DNA of 9,284 nucleotides from Cytophagaceae bacterium UBA6715 (GTDB taxonomy: Bacteria > Bacteroidota > Bacteroidia > Cytophagales > Spirosomataceae). Shown piece by piece: positions 7,401 through 9,284 of the stretch (its first letter is position 1; every line of letters starts with the position of its first letter). A program made the translations under genes and the position numbers. A model generated the notes under the pieces. That model was not told the DNA's origin, ran no database searches, and saw only the letters and a program-made list of their open reading frames with translations. The stretch covers positions 11,311 through 20,594 of the forward strand of contig DKIP01000064.1 in the NCBI GenBank assembly GCA_002454335.1, given 5' to 3'.

Positions 7401-7886
7401 TTACTCGGATGATTGAGCCTGGTATTGATCCCGAAACTCACAATTTTTCTTCGTACACGATCCGTAAAAAATCAAGGAGTGATGCATCACATTAAACTCA
7501 AGCATCTCCCCCACCAAACTCTGAATCGTCTGAACACGCGGGTCACAAAATTCCGTCACCTTGTGACAATCCGTACAGATTAAATGATCATGCTGCCGAC
7601 GGCCATAGGACTTCTCAAACTGCGCCTGATTACGCCCAAATTGATGCTTGACTACCAAATCACATTCAACCAACACATCCAAAGTATTATAAACCGTCGC
7701 ACGCGACACCTGATATTTCTTGTTTTTCATGGAGATATATAACTCCTCCACATCAAAATGATCATCGCGCAAATAAATCTCTTCCAGAATAGCAAAACGC
7801 TCCGGCGTCTTCCGCAGACCCTTATTTTCTAAATAAGCTGTGAAAATCTTTTTAACCGAATCGAACTTCTCTATTGCTGCAGACAT
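7401..7886 (-). CDS. Fur-family metal-dependent transcriptional regulator
   Basis: A 161-residue protein with standard Fur architecture. An N-terminal winged helix (about residues 10-85) includes GLRKTPERFAILEEI (23-37) and the recognition region VSRATVYNTLDVLVE (60-74). The C-terminal dimerisation and metal-binding half has QHDHLICTDC (98-107). The structural zinc site is visible as C104-x2-C107 and C144-x4-C149. Candidate sensing-site ligands are H43, H81, E91, H99, H101, E112 and the H135/H136 pair. Glu rather than Asp in VTEF (E112) argues mildly for a Fur-type over a PerR-type sensor, but sequence alone does not decide between iron, zinc, manganese or peroxide. The ATG at 7886 is preceded by a run of nine T on the coding strand and no Shine-Dalgarno. 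It is probably first or second in an operon with purA and the 158-aa gene. No clear Fur box was found in the 51-bp spacer upstream. Confidence 0.93.
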   Translation of the reverse strand: MSAAIEKFDSVKKIFTAYLENKGLRKTPERFAILEEIYLRDDHFDVEELYISMKNKKYQVSRATVYNTLDVLVECDLVVKHQFGRNQAQFEKSYGRRQHDHLICTDCHKVTEFCDPRVQTIQSLVGEMLEFNVMHHSLIFYGSCTKKNCEFRDQYQAQSSE

Positions 7887-7937
7887 TATTGAAAAAAAAA
7901 CAACGTAAAATAAGCAAAAAAAACGGAAAAATGCTAC
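7887..7937 (-). promoter_or_regulatory. T-rich spacer between rel and the Fur-family gene
   Basis: On the coding (minus) strand this 51-nt gap carries runs of eight T (7916-7923) and nine T (7892-7900), separated by GCTTATTTTACGTTG. TATTTTAC is a partial match to the Bacteroidota -7 consensus TAnnTTTG, wrong at the last two positions, and no properly spaced TTG element accompanies it. No hairpin precedes the T-runs, so a factor-independent terminator after rel is not supported. The gap could hold a weak promoter or simply a read-through linker; I cannot decide. Confidence 0.3.
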
Positions 7938-9284
7938 TTAATCTTCCCGCGCAACCTCAATAACTCCGGCGACCATTTCCAACTCCGAAACCAAATTTTC
8001 CAAGTGTGACGTATCCTGAATCATCAAAGAAATCTTACCTTCAAATAAACCATCTTTCACCCCGATCGACAGGGCGGTAATGTTCACCTTCAACTCATCC
8101 GAAATCACCCGTGTCACATCATTCACCAAACCTACTCGGTCAATGCCTCGTATGATTAAATCAACCACAAAGGACATCTGTATCTGACTTGTCCACTGCG
8201 CCTTAATCACGCGATCACCATGCCGAGACAATAATTCAGGCGAATTTGGACAGGTCGTTCGGTGAATCTTAATTCCCTCATTAATCGTCACAAAACCGAA
8301 CACCTCATCACCGGAAATCGGATTGCAACACTTCGCCAAGGTATAATCCACCTTGTCCATGTCCTCTCCAATCAACAAAATATCCGACTCCTTACGCCCC
8401 TCCTCTACCTGTTGCATACCCTTCTTAAAGGATTTGCTATCTACAATCGGAGCCTTAATGGCCTTCTCCGCCTGCTTCCGCTCATGCATTTCTTTGTCGG
8501 ACTTCCAGTGCTTCAACTGATCAACCGAAATATAGGCCTTCCCAAAACGGTAGAACAAATCATTCGCATCCTTTGCATTGAAATAAGCCCGCAATTGATT
8601 CGTAATTTCCAAGGTCAAATTGGGATAACCCAAATGCTTCAATCGCGCCTCGACAACATCTCTTCCTTGGATCAAATAGCCTTTATTGTCCTCTTTGATG
8701 CAGTCTTTGATCCGCGCTTTGGCCTTTGTTGTAGTGACTATGCGCAACCAGTCTTCCGATGGCTTTTGCTTGGAGGATGTTAATATCTCCAACTGGTCTC
8801 CATTGCTCAGTTTATGCGACAAGGGCACCAATTTGCCCCCCACTTTCGCTCCGATGCAATGTGAACCTACCTCCGAATGGATCTCAAATGCAAAATCCAA
8901 GGCAGTCGCTCCGGCTTGCAATACAATAAGTTTTCCTTTGGGTGTAAAGACAAAAACCTCTTCGTGATAAAGGGAATTTTTGATATCATCCACTAATTCC
9001 ACCGCCGACTGGCTCTTATCGTTCATTTCCAAGGCTTCGCGGACTTGGCTCAACCACGACTCAAATGCCTGCGAAGTTCGCGTATCTGTCCCCTTATATT
9101 TAAAGTGCGCCGCAACCCCCTTCTCAGCAATCTCATCCATACGCTTTGTACGAATTTGCACCTCTACCCAGCGACCTTCTTTATCATTACCAAAAGGCAT
9201 ACTCATCACCGTCGTATGTAGCGACTCATAACCATTCGATTTAGGCGTAGAAACCCAGTCCTTCAAACGGCTTGGATTAGGACG
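7938..9284 (-). CDS. Rel/SpoT-type (p)ppGpp synthetase/hydrolase, C-terminal part
   Basis: The last 448 residues of a long RSH alarmone enzyme; the reading frame is open to the window edge, so the HD hydrolase and most of the synthetase domain lie outside. Numbering from the edge, the synthetase end shows KDWVSTPKSNGYESLHTTV (8-26) and VEVQIRTKRMDEIAEKG (40-56), followed by AAHFKYK. The TGS domain is at about 109-170 (VFVFTPKGKLIVLQAG, then SNGDQLEILTS). A helical region follows. The zinc-finger/CC domain has AKCCNPISGDEVFGF (317-331) with H341 and C345 in IHRTTCPN. A C-terminal ACT domain spans about 371-446. These domains let long RSH proteins sense starved ribosomes or other inputs. The family makes pppGpp/ppGpp from ATP and GTP/GDP, and in bifunctional members also degrades it. 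Whether this one hydrolyses cannot be seen here, though the sole long RSH in many bacteria is bifunctional. The TTG at 9264-9266 is an internal Leu codon, not a start. Fur lies 51 nt downstream. Confidence 0.95.
   Translation of the reverse strand, partial: RPNPSRLKDWVSTPKSNGYESLHTTVMSMPFGNDKEGRWVEVQIRTKRMDEIAEKGVAAHFKYKGTDTRTSQAFESWLSQVREALEMNDKSQSAVELVDDIKNSLYHEEVFVFTPKGKLIVLQAGATALDFAFEIHSEVGSHCIGAKVGGKLVPLSHKLSNGDQLEILTSSKQKPSEDWLRIVTTTKAKARIKDCIKEDNKGYLIQGRDVVEARLKHLGYPNLTLEITNQLRAYFNAKDANDLFYRFGKAYISVDQLKHWKSDKEMHERKQAEKAIKAPIVDSKSFKKGMQQVEEGRKESDILLIGEDMDKVDYTLAKCCNPISGDEVFGFVTINEGIKIHRTTCPNSPELLSRHGDRVIKAQWTSQIQMSFVVDLIIRGIDRVGLVNDVTRVISDELKVNITALSIGVKDGLFEGKISLMIQDTSHLENLVSELEMVAGVIEVARED

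Noticed and set aside
8262..8783. A plus-strand 173-codon open frame
   Set aside because: It lies entirely antisense to the well-supported Rel/SpoT coding sequence and shows no domain of its own.
8686..9231. Plus-strand open frames of 93 and 83 codons near the right end
   Set aside because: Both are antisense to the TGS and synthetase regions of Rel/SpoT, whose residues are clearly conserved.

Overview
The window reads as a chromosomal housekeeping region from a member of the Bacteroidota. Three things point there: a perfect TAnnTTTG-type -7 box in front of tsaD, start codons preceded by A/T-rich sequence with no Shine-Dalgarno motif, and the gene content (a very long TamB divergent from tsaD, and a rel-fur-purA cluster). 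A cytophagalean or related lineage is my guess from this gene order. I cannot fix the genus.

Layout, left to right. Positions 1-42 hold a tandem heptamer repeat that runs through the tamB stop codon. tamB (31-4506, minus) encodes a 1491-residue envelope protein and fills the left half. Its start codon is only 32 bp from that of the divergent tsaD (4539-5537, plus), which makes the universal tRNA modification t6A. Next is an 80-bp convergent gap (5538-5617) packed with palindromes, including two near-identical inverted repeats in tandem. The rest is a minus-strand series read from right to left: a long Rel/SpoT-type (p)ppGpp synthetase/hydrolase (7938 to beyond 9284, N-terminal part outside the window), a Fur-family metal-dependent regulator (7401-7886), purA (6096-7376), and a 158-residue protein (5618-6094). 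That last protein is not clearly recognisable. Its layout resembles the small HolD (DNA polymerase III psi)-like proteins of Bacteroidota.

Functional links. The fur, purA and 158-aa genes are spaced 24 and 1 nt apart and are very likely co-transcribed. rel lies 51 nt upstream of fur across a T-rich spacer and may feed into the same transcript. PurA is a classical ppGpp-inhibited enzyme, so the neighbourhood joins an alarmone enzyme, one of its metabolic targets, a metal-sensing repressor and possibly a replisome component.

I found no transposase, phage gene, CRISPR array, tRNA, rRNA or clear pseudogene. I see no credible undescribed multi-gene system. The points most worth a second look are the palindromic repeat pair, the 158-aa protein, the heptamer repeat at the tamB stop, and the probably leaderless tsaD start. 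No gene-free stretch longer than 300 bases exists in the window.
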